Assembly (NCBI GenBank): GCA_027076245.1
Contig: JALTKC010000154.1
Coordinates: 1-6,395 of the forward strand
Direction: 5' to 3'
From: Gammaproteobacteria bacterium
Lineage (GTDB): Bacteria > Pseudomonadota > Gammaproteobacteria > GRL18
DNA: 6,395 nucleotides
Shown: positions 6,369-6,395 of the stretch, one piece after another
Numbering within the stretch: position 1 is the stretch's first letter
Layout: each line of letters begins with the position of its first letter
Program-made: the position numbers and the translations under genes
Notes under the pieces: model-generated
What the model saw: only the letters and a program-made list of their open reading frames with translations
Databases searched by the model: none
What the model was told of the DNA's origin: nothing

Positions 6369-6395
6369 TATTCTTGCTATCGTTTAGCCTGGTCT
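6369..6395. other. Downstream end, no feature seen
   Basis: These 27 bases after the czcA stop contain no hairpin with a T-run and no supported gene start, so the operon's end is not visible in the window. Confidence 0.6.

Noticed and set aside
6358..6387. Overlapping start of a downstream gene at the ATGATG near the czcA stop
   Set aside because: The frame stops after nine codons (MMPDILAIV).

Overview
This window carries one complete heavy-metal efflux operon of the HME-RND (Czc) type, with all three genes on the + strand in the order czcC-czcB-czcA. The moderate, slightly AT-rich composition, the Shine-Dalgarno sites and the protein families point to a Gram-negative proteobacterium, probably a gammaproteobacterium. 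I cannot name the genus, and nothing in the window shows whether it is chromosomal, plasmid-borne or in a genomic island.

Layout: 1-261 is an AT-rich non-coding leader with a strong 21-bp dyad (89-109) inside a larger repeat cluster (84-127). czcC (262-1551) encodes the outer-membrane channel. After a 71-bp AT-rich gap, czcB (1623-3035) encodes the periplasmic adaptor, whose mature N-terminus is very rich in histidine and acidic residues. A 129-bp gap follows, unusually long for this operon type. It opens with a perfect 17-bp inverted repeat overlapping the czcB stop codon, contains a 10-mer also found in the upstream operator-like region, and ends with a small dyad next to the czcA ribosome binding site. 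czcA (3165-6368) encodes the inner-membrane proton/metal antiporter. The last 27 bases hold no recognisable feature and no terminator, so the operon may continue.

How the parts work together: CzcA is expected to use proton influx to move metal out of the periplasm or cytoplasm. CzcB joins it to the CzcC trimer, forming a conduit across both membranes. The three methionines that define Cu(I)/Ag(I) export in CusA are not conserved in CzcA, so divalent cations (Zn, Co, Cd or Ni) are the better prediction. The TM4 signature is nevertheless not the classic CzcA one: an Ala stands where CzcA has its first essential Asp.

I do not see a new type of biological system. The points most worth checking are the operator-like dyad, the CzcB/CzcA intergenic hairpin with the shared 10-mer, a possible leader ORF whose ribosome site would be brought close by a hairpin, and the two histidine-rich segments.
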